Of a DNA stretch of 64,000 nt, positions 44,532-52,572 are shown piece by piece. The DNA comes from Gemmatimonadaceae bacterium (GTDB lineage: Bacteria; Gemmatimonadota; Gemmatimonadetes; Gemmatimonadales; Gemmatimonadaceae). The notes under the pieces were generated by a model, which was given only the letters and a program-made list of their open reading frames with translations, did not search any database and was not told the origin of the DNA. How positions within the stretch are numbered: the stretch's first letter is position 1; every line of letters begins with the position of its first letter. The position numbers were made by a program, and so were the translations under genes. The stretch covers positions 62,001 to 126,000 of the forward strand of contig JAICWO010000012.1 in NCBI GenBank assembly GCA_025934775.1, in the 5' to 3' direction.

Positions 44532-46454
44532 ATGCCCACCCCGCTGATACGACTCAAACGCGTCCTGTTCGGACGGCCGCTTCCCTCCGACCGGCTCGAT
44601 CATGAGCGGCTGAACAAGAAGACGGCACTGGCGGTACTCTCGTCCGACGCCATCTCGTCGGTCGCGTACGCGACGGATCAGATTCTCCTCGTGCTCGTCG
44701 TGCTCGGCGGCGCGGCGCTTTCGTACGTGCTTCCGATTTCGGCGGTCATCGTCGGCTTGCTCGTGCTGGTCGCATTGTCGTATCGGCAGACCGTCTTCGC
44801 GTATCCCAACGGCGGAGGCTCGTACACCGTCGCGAAGGACAATCTTGGGCAGATTCCTGGCCTGATTGCCGCGGCCTCACTTCTCACGGATTACATCCTC
44901 ACGGTCTCCGTCTCGGTCTCCGGCGGGGTTGCGCAGATCGCCTCGGCGTACCCCGAGCTCAAACCGCACACCGTCGTCGTGTGCGTGATCGTCATCTTCG
45001 TGCTCACGACGGTCAATCTGCGCGGCGTGCGCGAGTCGGGCGTCGCGTTCAGCGTGCCGACGTACGTGTTCATCGCGATGATGCTCGCGCTGATCACGAC
45101 GGGCTTGTGGCACGTGTTCACCGGTACCATCTCGGCACCGAGCGCCGCGCCGACGGCGCCTGCACCGCTCTCCGCGCCGGCCGGCGCAGCGTTGATTTTT
45201 CTCATATTGCGGGCGTTCGCCGAAGGGTGCGTCGCCATGACCGGGACCGAGGCGATCTCGAACGGCGTCGGCGCATTCAAAGCGCCGAGCTCGCGCAATG
45301 CCGCGACCACGCTCGGATGGATGGCCGCGATTCTGGCGACGTTCTTTCTGAGCACGAGCTTTCTCGCGCATCGATACGGCGTGATGCCGACGGCGATCGA
45401 TCCGGTGACGTCGCAGTTAGGCCGCCGCATCTTCGGGGGCGGCGCGCTCTACTACGTGCTGCAGTACGCGACCTTCGCGCTCCTCGTGCTCGCTGCCAAC
45501 ACGGCGTTCGCGGATTTTCCGCGGTTGTCGAGCATCCTGGCGCGTGATGGGTTCATGCCGCGGCAGTTTGCCGCGCGCGGCGATCGCTTGGCGTTCTCGA
45601 ACGGGATCATCGCGCTCGCCGGGTTGGCGATGGTGCTCGTCTGGGTCTTCCACGGTGACACCAGCGCGCTGATCCCCCTGTACGCGATCGGCGTCTTCGT
45701 GTGCTTCACCCTGTCGCAGGCGGGTATGGTGATGCACTGGCTGCGATGCCGTGAGGCGGGATGGCGGCGGCGTGCGCTGTTGAACGGCGTTGGCGCGCTC
45801 GCAACCGCGCTCGTGTCGATCGTTCAGGTGGCCACGAAGTTCACCCATGGCGCGTGGATCGTCGTGCTGATCATTCCGATGATCATCTATCTCCTCCTGC
45901 GCATTCACCGTCACTACGAACATTTTTCGAACGAGGTGGCCTACACGGGCCAGTCGCCACTCATGTTTCTGCACCACACGGTCATCGTACCCGTGAACGG
46001 CATCACGAAGCCCACGGCGGGCGCGCTGGTCTACGCGACCACGATCTCGGAGGACGTGCGCGCCGTCTACGTCGAGGTCGAGCCGACCGCGACGGCCGAG
46101 TTGCGACGCACGTGGCAGGAATGGGACATTGGGGTGGAGCTCATCGTCGTCCCGTCGCCCTACCGCTCGGTGCTGCGGCCGCTGTCCGATTTCGTGAACG
46201 CCATCATCGCGCGGGACGATGCGGATCTCGTCACGATCGTGGTGCCGGAAATCGTGCCCCGAACCTGGTGGGGCCACCTGCTGCACAACAAGACGGCGCT
46301 GTTCATTCGGACGGCGTTTCTCTTCCGGCCCAACGTGGTCGTGACGGCCATTCCGTACCACATCGGCCGCTCGCCGCGCCTCCGCGACCTCATGATGCAC
46401 GACGAGCTTCTCGACTCCACGGTCGAGCGGGAGGCGGTGAAGCAGGCCTCGTGA
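44532..46454 (+). CDS. APC-superfamily permease, KimA-like potassium transporter
   Basis: 640 residues. About 12 membrane helices start at LNKKTALAVLSSDAISSVAYATDQILL, whose SSDAISSVAYA is typical for KimA/YdaO proteins, followed by YPNGGGSYTVAKDNLG and GTEAISNGVGAF. The last about 170 residues are a cytoplasmic domain with Rossmann-like strands (VIVPVNGITKPTAGALVYATT, VTIVVPEIVPRTWWGHLLHNKTA). Bacillus KimA is a high-affinity K+ importer controlled by c-di-AMP; whether this protein is too is not shown. The neighbouring KdpDE-like pair supports potassium transport. No ydaO riboswitch is evident in the 175 nt upstream. Confidence 0.75.
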   Translation: MPTPLIRLKRVLFGRPLPSDRLDHERLNKKTALAVLSSDAISSVAYATDQILLVLVVLGGAALSYVLPISAVIVGLLVLVALSYRQTVFAYPNGGGSYTVAKDNLGQIPGLIAAASLLTDYILTVSVSVSGGVAQIASAYPELKPHTVVVCVIVIFVLTTVNLRGVRESGVAFSVPTYVFIAMMLALITTGLWHVFTGTISAPSAAPTAPAPLSAPAGAALIFLILRAFAEGCVAMTGTEAISNGVGAFKAPSSRNAATTLGWMAAILATFFLSTSFLAHRYGVMPTAIDPVTSQLGRRIFGGGALYYVLQYATFALLVLAANTAFADFPRLSSILARDGFMPRQFAARGDRLAFSNGIIALAGLAMVLVWVFHGDTSALIPLYAIGVFVCFTLSQAGMVMHWLRCREAGWRRRALLNGVGALATALVSIVQVATKFTHGAWIVVLIIPMIIYLLLRIHRHYEHFSNEVAYTGQSPLMFLHHTVIVPVNGITKPTAGALVYATTISEDVRAVYVEVEPTATAELRRTWQEWDIGVELIVVPSPYRSVLRPLSDFVNAIIARDDADLVTIVVPEIVPRTWWGHLLHNKTALFIRTAFLFRPNVVVTAIPYHIGRSPRLRDLMMHDELLDSTVEREAVKQAS

Positions 46455-46532
46455 CGGCTTCCGGGGCTTGCCTGGCTACGTCCCGGCGCTCAGACTCCAA
46501 GCAAGGGCAATTCCGTCACGGAGATGCGCGTC

Positions 46533-48524
46533 ATGAAGGCTCGCAGCAGTCGTACCGGAGGTACCGAAGGCCCGGGTGCGTACGCCCGCCTCACGCAGCC
46601 CCTCGTTCGCGACAATGGCGTCCTTCGTCCGGCGTCCTGGGACGAAGCACTCGATCGCGCCGCGGAGGGATTTCGTCGCAATTTGTCCAAAAATGGACGG
46701 ACCGCGACCGGAATCTTCAGCTGCTCGAAGTCGACCAACGAGGTCAACTTTCTCGCGGCGAAGTTCGCGCGGCAGGTCTTCGGGAACAACAACGTCGATA
46801 GCTGTAATCGAACCTGACACGCTCCCTCCGTCGTCGGTCTGACGACCATCTTGGGAGCGGGCGGCTCGACCAGCTCGTACGAGGAAGCGGAGCACACCGA
46901 CTTCGTCTTCCTGTGGGGATCGAACGCGCGCGAGGCGCATCCGATCTGGTTCCATCATTTGCTCAAGGGAATCCAGAACGGCGCCACGCTCTACGTCGTC
47001 GATCCCCGTCGGACGACATCCGCCCAGTGGGCCGACGTCTGGCTCGGCCTGAACGTGGGGAGCGACATCGCGCTCGCCAACGCGATGGCGCGCGAGATCA
47101 TACACGCCGGACTGGCACACGAACGCTTCATTGAACGTGCGACGGAGAACTTCGATGCGTACCGCACGGCGGTCGAGCCGTACACGCTCGAGTTCGCGGA
47201 GGCGGCGACGGGCGTGCCGGCCGCGGTGATCCAGGACGCGGCGCGCCGCTACGCCACCGCCGATCGCGCGATGATCTGTTGGACGCTCGGCATCACCGAG
47301 CATCACAACGCGGTCGACAATGTTTTCGCGCTCGTCAATCTCGCGCTGCTCACGGGTCACGTCGGGCGCTACGGCTGCGGGTGCAACCCGCTCCGGGGCC
47401 AGAACAACGTGCAGGGCGGCGGCGACATGGGCGCGCTGCCGAACAAGCTTCCCGGATTCCAGGACGTCACCAACCCGGAGCATCGCGCCAAGTACGAGAA
47501 GGCGTGGGGGCGAGACATCATCCCGCACGACGGCTGGAATCTGACCGAGATGATGGACGCGATGGGCCGCGGCGAGCTGACGGCGCTCTACGTCATCGGC
47601 GAGAATCCGGCGCAGTCCGACGCCGACGCCACGCACGTCGCGCACCTGCTCGAGACGCTCGATCATCTCGTCGTCCAGGAAATTTTCCTCACCAAGACGG
47701 CGCAGCTCGCGGACGTGGTGCTCCCCGCCGCCGCGACCTGGGCCGAGGGCGAAGGCACCGTCACGAACAGCGAGCGGCGAGTGCAGCGGGTGCGGAAAGC
47801 GGTCGAGCCGCCCGCGGGCGCGGCGGACGAGATCTGGATCATGGCGGAGCTCGCGAAGCGCCTCGGCTACGACTGGGGCCATCCCACCGCGGAAGACGCA
47901 TGGAACGAGCTCCGCTCGTTGGCGCCCGGGCTCCAGGGCATGTCCTACGCTCGACTGGAGGCGCTCGGCGGAATTCAGTGGCCGTGCCCCGACGAGAATC
48001 ATCCCGGCACGAAGTTCCTGCACGCGCGGCTCTGGGACGAGGATCCGGCGAAGCGCGGCAAGCTCGCGAAGTTCTCGGTGGTGCACCATGAAGGTCCCGT
48101 CGAGCAGCCCGACGAGGCGTATCCGTTCGTGCTCACGACGGGACGGAGATTAGAGAGTTATAATACCGGTGTGCAGAGCGGCGGCTACGCGTCACCCCTC
48201 CATCGTGGCGAGACGGTAGACATGTCGCCGGAAGACGCGGCGCGGCTTGGCGTCGCGGCGGGCGAGCGGGTGCGCGTGACGTCGCGGCGCGGGAGCATCG
48301 AGGCGCCGGTGTACGTCGATCCGGGACTCCGCGCGGGCGTGGTGTTCATGACCTTGCACTTCCCGGATCAAGTCGCGACGAACCTGTTGACGATCAACGC
48401 GTCCGATCCCCTCTCGGGGACAGCCGAGTTCAAGGCGTGCGCGGTGCGCGTGGAGCCGGTGCGGCCGGTGCCGTCGATGCGCGCGTACCGCGCCGAACCG
48501 CTCGCTGCCGCGGGAGACGACTGA
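46533..48524 (+). CDS. fdhF: Formate dehydrogenase catalytic (molybdopterin) subunit with in-frame TGA = selenocysteine
   Basis: About 663 residues, read through an in-frame TGA at 46815-46817 (residue 95). The motif around it, DSCNRT-Sec-HAPSVV, is exactly the Sec site of FdhF-type formate dehydrogenases, in which Sec is a ligand of molybdenum or tungsten. Downstream are NNVQGGGDMGALPNKLPG, ENPAQSDADATH, VVLPAATWAEGEGT-like segment near 47725 and a C-terminal cofactor-binding domain (YPFVLTTGRRLESYNTG, SPEDAARLGVAAGERVRV). The protein lacks the N-terminal [4Fe-4S] module, which is encoded downstream at 50690-51706. The second ATG (46533) is preferred because GGAG stands 9 nt before it. The stop overlaps the next ATG (TGATG). 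Confidence 0.92.
46820..46859 (+). promoter_or_regulatory. Bacterial SECIS element
   Basis: Two nt after the TGA codon, CGCTCCC (46820-46826) pairs with GGGAGCG (46853-46859). Within it GTCGTC (46830-46835) pairs with GACGAC (46841-46846) around the apical loop GGTCT. The loop begins 18 nt after the TGA and has the GGUCU sequence that SelB recognises in E. coli fdhF. The hairpin overlaps coding sequence, as bacterial SECIS elements do. Confidence 0.9.
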
Positions 48525-50479
48525 TGGATCTGCATCTGCGGCACGCCGCCCCGACCGATGAAGAGCGTGCCGCGGTCGACGCGCTGCTCGGCGCGCCGAG
48601 CTCCGCGTGGGACGGCGGCGCGCGCGGAAATCCGCTGGACGGGCACGTCTCGTACGTCGGCGGCCGCACCACGCGCGAAAACCGCCACATGCTGCTGTCG
48701 GCGCTCCGTGCGCTTCAGGCGCGAGTTGGCTGGGTCAGCGAAACGGGAATCGAGTACGTGTGCGCACGGCTCGGCGTGCCGCCGGCCGACGCGTGGGGCG
48801 TCGCGACGTTCTACGCGCTCCTCTCCACGACGCCGCGCGCGCCGCGCGTGCTGCACGTGTGCGACGACATCGCATGCCGCTGCAAGGGCGCCGCGGAGCT
48901 GATCGAGCAGATCGAGCGCACGCTCGGGCCGGCGCATGCGCACGCGCCGAACGGCGAGCACGTGTCGGTCGATCCGAATGGGACGGTGTGGATGCGGTCA
49001 CCGTGTTTAGGAATGTGTGATCACGCGCCGGCGGCGTTCGTGCAGCAGGCGGGGGTCGAGGCGGTGGAGTCGCTGGTGGCGGAGATGACGGTGGAGAAGG
49101 CGCGGGGTCTGGCAAGCGGCGCTGTCATTCCGAACGAGCAACGCGAGTCGAGGAATGTGGGCTCGTTGCGGACCGTTGCCTCCACGAGCCCGGATTCCTC
49201 GACTGCGCTCGGAATGACGACACAGATCCCGCAGCGCGGTCAGCCATCCCTGCGCCTGCTGCGCCGCGTCGGCGTGGTCGATCCGGAGAGCATCGCGGCA
49301 TACGGCGCCTCTGGCGGGTTCGATGCACTTCGGCGCGCGATCGAGATCGGCGCGGAACGCGTCATCGATGAAGTCATCGCGTCCAAGCTCATGGGCCGCG
49401 GCGGTGCGGCGTTCCCCACCGGGAAGAAATGGGAAGCGGTCGCGAAGCAGGTCGCGCGGCCTCACTACCTCATCTGCAACGCGGACGAGTCGGAGCCTGG
49501 CACGTTCAAGGATCGCGTGCTGCTCGACGGCGATCCGTTCGCGATCGTCGAGGCGATGACCATCGCCGGATTCGCTACCGCGTGCGAGCGCGGGTTCGTC
49601 TACATTCGCGGGGAGTATCCACTCGGCGCCGCGCGGATGCAGCATGCGATCGATCAATCGCGCGCGCAGGGATTTCTCGGTCAGGACATTCTAGGCACAG
49701 GGATCACGTTCGAGATCGAAATTCGCCGAGGCGCCGGCGCGTACATCTGCGGTGAAGAGACGGCGATCTTCAATTCGATCGAGGGCTATCGCGGCGAACC
49801 GCGCAACAAGCCGCCGTTTCCGGCGCAGGCGGGCCTCTTTGGACTGCCGACGGTCGTCAACAACGTCGAGACGCTCGCGAACATTCCGCTCATCGTGCTC
49901 GAAGGCGGTGCGCCGTACGCATCGATCGGGACCGCGCTGTCGACGGGACCGAAGCTTTTTTGCGTGAGCGGGAATGTCACGAAGCCGGGCGTCTACGAGG
50001 TGCCGTTTGGCGCCACGCTGCGGGAGATGCTCGAGATGGCGGGCGGTGTCGCCCATGGCCGCGCGCTGCAGGCGATACTGTTGGGCGGCGCCGCCGGCGT
50101 CTTTGTCGGGCCGAACGAGCTCGACATTCCGCTGACGTTCGAAGGCGCGCGCGCCGCGAACGCGACGCTCGGCTCGGGCGTGATCGTCGCATTCGACGAT
50201 ACGGTGGACATGACGCAGATTCTCCTTCGCATCGCGTCGTTCTTCCGCGATGAATCGTGCGGGCAGTGCGTGCCGTGCCGCGTCGGGACCGTGCGTCAGG
50301 AAGAAGCGTTGCATCGGATCGCGCTGCGGAAGCCGATCGGCGGGGTGGCGCGGGAGATCGCGCTGCTCGACGAGGTTGGACTTGCGATGAAGGATGCGTC
50401 GATCTGCGGACTCGGTCAGACTGCGTACGCGGCGATCGAGTCGGCGATTCACAGGGTTGGTGTATTGAATTCGAAGTGA
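48524..50479 (+). CDS. NuoE-NuoF fusion: NADH-reacting diaphorase subunit of formate dehydrogenase
   Basis: 651 residues. Residues about 50-195 are a NuoE-type thioredoxin-like [2Fe-2S] domain with Cys 113, 118, 161 and 165. Residues about 240-651 are NuoF-like: GRGGAAFPTGKKW (NADH), NADESEPGTFKDR, GAYICGEETAIFNSIEG (FMN), then a SLBB-like part and a [4Fe-4S] site (SCGQCVPCRVGT and SICGLG). It passes electrons between formate and NAD+. Residues about 200-233 come from a palindromic repeat (49123-49222) read in frame as linker. The ATG overlaps the stop of the catalytic gene. Confidence 0.9.
   Translation: MDLHLRHAAPTDEERAAVDALLGAPSSAWDGGARGNPLDGHVSYVGGRTTRENRHMLLSALRALQARVGWVSETGIEYVCARLGVPPADAWGVATFYALLSTTPRAPRVLHVCDDIACRCKGAAELIEQIERTLGPAHAHAPNGEHVSVDPNGTVWMRSPCLGMCDHAPAAFVQQAGVEAVESLVAEMTVEKARGLASGAVIPNEQRESRNVGSLRTVASTSPDSSTALGMTTQIPQRGQPSLRLLRRVGVVDPESIAAYGASGGFDALRRAIEIGAERVIDEVIASKLMGRGGAAFPTGKKWEAVAKQVARPHYLICNADESEPGTFKDRVLLDGDPFAIVEAMTIAGFATACERGFVYIRGEYPLGAARMQHAIDQSRAQGFLGQDILGTGITFEIEIRRGAGAYICGEETAIFNSIEGYRGEPRNKPPFPAQAGLFGLPTVVNNVETLANIPLIVLEGGAPYASIGTALSTGPKLFCVSGNVTKPGVYEVPFGATLREMLEMAGGVAHGRALQAILLGGAAGVFVGPNELDIPLTFEGARAANATLGSGVIVAFDDTVDMTQILLRIASFFRDESCGQCVPCRVGTVRQEEALHRIALRKPIGGVAREIALLDEVGLAMKDASICGLGQTAYAAIESAIHRVGVLNSK
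49123..49222. repeat. Palindromic interspersed repeat inside the NuoE-NuoF coding sequence
   Basis: The left arm (49123-49156) includes TGTCATTCCGAACGAG and GAGTCGAGGAAT. The right arm (49194-49222) is its imperfect reverse complement, with ATTCCTCGACTGCG and CTCGGAATGAC. This is the sequence type of the palindromic repeats common between genes in many GC-rich bacteria; in other frames it reads as RHSERSRG-like and FRAQSRNP-like peptides. Here it lies within the linker and keeps the frame open. Confidence 0.85.
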
Positions 50480-50482
50480 CGA

Positions 50483-50656
50483 GCGCCGGGGTACGGTTGG
50501 ATTGCATTTGGGACGCGGACTTGGGCGAATGAGGTGAACGAGGCGCGAAGAAGATCAGGGCGGCTGGTCGAGCCGACATTCACATGTTGGTCGGCGCCTC
50601 GTTCGGAGGTGTCCGCATAGTTCGCGTTTCGATCACAATCCAACCCACCTCGGCAC
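50483..50656. repeat. Long imperfect palindrome between the two formate dehydrogenase genes
   Basis: Outer arms GGTTGGATTG (50495-50504) and CAATCCAACC (50636-50645) are perfect, and flanking bases extend the match on both sides. Inner arms GAACGAGGCGC (50536-50546) and GCGCCTCGTTC (50594-50604) are perfect too; both arms have 31 nt between the two blocks, with ACGCGGACT/ACGCGAACT matching inside. A small hairpin GCCGAC...GTCGGC lies at the centre. It fills most of the 210-nt gap. A MITE-like element or structured RNA are both possible. Confidence 0.7.
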
Positions 50657-50689
50657 CTTGATCCAGGACCTGCACGCGGAGTCGCACCG

Positions 50690-51706
50690 TTGACCGCCGT
50701 TCACACCGGACCACTCGTTCAACTTCAACGTCCGACGATCGCGACCGATCGGTCGCGCCGCACGGCCGCGCGCACGGTGACGCTCACGATCGATGCGCAA
50801 TCCGTGACCGTGCCCGAGGGCACGACGGTCCTGGCCGCCTGCCGTGAGATCGGTGTGGAGATACCGACGCTCTGCTTCCTCGACACGCTGCATCCCGTGA
50901 ACGCGTGCCGGATCTGTGTGGTGGAGGTCGAGGGTGCGCGCGTGCTCGTGCCGTCGTGCTCGCGCGCGGCGGAAGAGGGGATGGTGGTGCACACCGATTC
51001 GCCGCGCGTGAAGCACAGCCGCAAGCTCGTGCTCGAGCTCCTCGCGTCGTCCGTCGATCTGTCGACCACGCCGCAGGTGGCGGAATGGATCGAAGCGTAC
51101 GACGCCAAACCGCAGCGCTTCGGACCACCCGCGCCGCCCGCGCCGGCGGGTACGCGCGAAGCGGCCGCACCGGGGCATCACGACGAGCCGGACGTTCGGT
51201 ACGCCGCGACGGTTGCGCAGCCGAGTACAATCGACAACGAGCTCTACGTCCGCGACTACGCCAAGTGCATTCTGTGCTACAAGTGCGTCGAAGCGTGCGG
51301 ACCGGATCATCAGAACACGTTCGCGATCGCCGTCGCGGGGCGCGGGTTCGACGCGCACATCTCGACCGAGTTCGCGGTGCCGCTTCCCGAATCGGCGTGC
51401 GTGTATTGCGGCAATTGCATCGCCGTCTGCCCGACCGGGGCGCTCATGGCGAAGACGGAGTTCGACATGCGCGCCGACGGCACGTGGCGCGACGCGCACG
51501 CGACGACGGATACGATCTGTCCATACTGCGGCGTGGGCTGCACGCTCACGCTGCACGTGATCGACGGCGAGATCGTGAAGGCCACATCGCCGCTCGAGAA
51601 TCCGATCACGCAGGGCAACCTGTGCATCAAAGGCCGATTCGGATGGCGCTTCGTCCAGAATCGTTCTGCCGCCGCCGAGGATGTGCGTGGGAACGGCGCG
51701 CACTGA
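50690..51706 (+). CDS. Formate dehydrogenase N-terminal iron-sulfur module as a separate subunit
   Basis: 338 residues from a TTG start with GGAG about 9 nt upstream. It has a [2Fe-2S] ferredoxin domain (Cys 62, 73, 76, 90), two [4Fe-4S] clusters (Cys 193/196/199/203 and 237/240/243/247) and a molybdoenzyme-type [4Fe-4S] motif (Cys 277, 280, 284, 312; DTICPYCGVGCTLT, GNLCIKGRFGWRF). In ordinary FdhA/FdsA proteins this leads straight into the molybdopterin domain; here the protein ends 26 residues after the last Cys. The partner domain is encoded at 46533-48524. It carries electrons from the Mo/W site to the NuoEF protein. Confidence 0.88.
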   Translation: MTAVHTGPLVQLQRPTIATDRSRRTAARTVTLTIDAQSVTVPEGTTVLAACREIGVEIPTLCFLDTLHPVNACRICVVEVEGARVLVPSCSRAAEEGMVVHTDSPRVKHSRKLVLELLASSVDLSTTPQVAEWIEAYDAKPQRFGPPAPPAPAGTREAAAPGHHDEPDVRYAATVAQPSTIDNELYVRDYAKCILCYKCVEACGPDHQNTFAIAVAGRGFDAHISTEFAVPLPESACVYCGNCIAVCPTGALMAKTEFDMRADGTWRDAHATTDTICPYCGVGCTLTLHVIDGEIVKATSPLENPITQGNLCIKGRFGWRFVQNRSAAAEDVRGNGAH

Positions 51707-52523
51707 GCTGCGGTTCGTCGGGCCCGTGTTCGGCCAGGTCTCCTCGACCATACCGATCGTGCGTGTCGCGGAAGACACGATCGACGCCGCGTCCGCGACG
51801 GTAGCCGAGGAGGCGCCGATCGCGTTCGTCTACAACGGGCGATCGCACGTGGTGACCATGGCCACGCCGTCGGACCTCGAGGATCTCGCGGTGGGCTTCA
51901 GCCTCACCGAGTGCATCGTCGAATCCGGGGCCGAGATCGAGCGCATCGACGTCGTGCACGCGAGCCACGGCGTCGAGCTCCAGATGCACGTGCCGGTCGC
52001 GCGCGGCGAAGCGCTCAAGGACCGCGCGCGCGGCATGCCGATGCGCACGAGCTGCGGGTTGTGCGGCATCGAGAGCATCGGCGGCTTGTTCCACGCCCCC
52101 GGCCCGCTGCCGCATACCCTCGACGTCACGCCCGACGCGCTCTTCCTGGCGGCGCACGAGCTCGGCGCATTACAGAAATTGAATAATGAAACTAGCACAG
52201 TGCATGCCGCCGCCTGGGCGACGCGATCCGGCCGGGTCGAGCTCGTGCGCGAGGACGTCGGGCGGCACAACGCGCTCGACAAGCTGCTCGGCGCGCTCGC
52301 CCGCGCCGGGACACCGGCCAACACCGGGTTCGTCGTCGTGACGAGCCGGGCGAGCTACGAGATGGTCCAGAAGTGCGCGGTGCGCGGCGTCGAGCTGCTC
52401 GCCGCGATCTCGCGCCCCACCGGGCTGGCGATCCGCCTCGCCAGTGCGTCGGGCGTGACGCTGGTTGGATTGCTTCGCGGACGCACCGCGAACGTGTACG
52501 CCGAACCGAACCGACTCACCTGA
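51681..52523 (+). CDS. fdhD: FdhD, formate dehydrogenase sulfurtransferase
   Basis: 280 residues. FdhD brings sulfur from a cysteine desulfurase to the molybdenum cofactor of formate dehydrogenases. The conserved C-x-x-C is at 125-128 (RTSCGLCGIESI); LEDLAVGFSLTECIV, VREDVGRHNALDKLLG and TSRASYEMVQKCAVRGV are typical family segments. The start overlaps the iron-sulfur gene by 26 nt, so the genes are coupled; a GTG at 51687 is an alternative. The location in the formate operon agrees with its function. Confidence 0.93.
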   Translation: MCVGTARTELRFVGPVFGQVSSTIPIVRVAEDTIDAASATVAEEAPIAFVYNGRSHVVTMATPSDLEDLAVGFSLTECIVESGAEIERIDVVHASHGVELQMHVPVARGEALKDRARGMPMRTSCGLCGIESIGGLFHAPGPLPHTLDVTPDALFLAAHELGALQKLNNETSTVHAAAWATRSGRVELVREDVGRHNALDKLLGALARAGTPANTGFVVVTSRASYEMVQKCAVRGVELLAAISRPTGLAIRLASASGVTLVGLLRGRTANVYAEPNRLT

Positions 52524-52572
52524 GCCGCCGCGCGTCTGACGCGCGCTGACATTGGACAACGAGGATCTCGCC

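Noticed and set aside
46524-46817. A short 97-residue gene or nonsense-mutated pseudogene ending at TGA
   Set aside because: The same frame continues with strong FdhF homology and a SECIS hairpin follows the TGA, so it is one selenoprotein gene.
50483-50656. Molybdenum-cofactor or tetrahydrofolate riboswitch
   Set aside because: The position before a molybdoenzyme gene is tempting, but I could not match the conserved sequences of either class; the structure is a near-symmetric palindrome.
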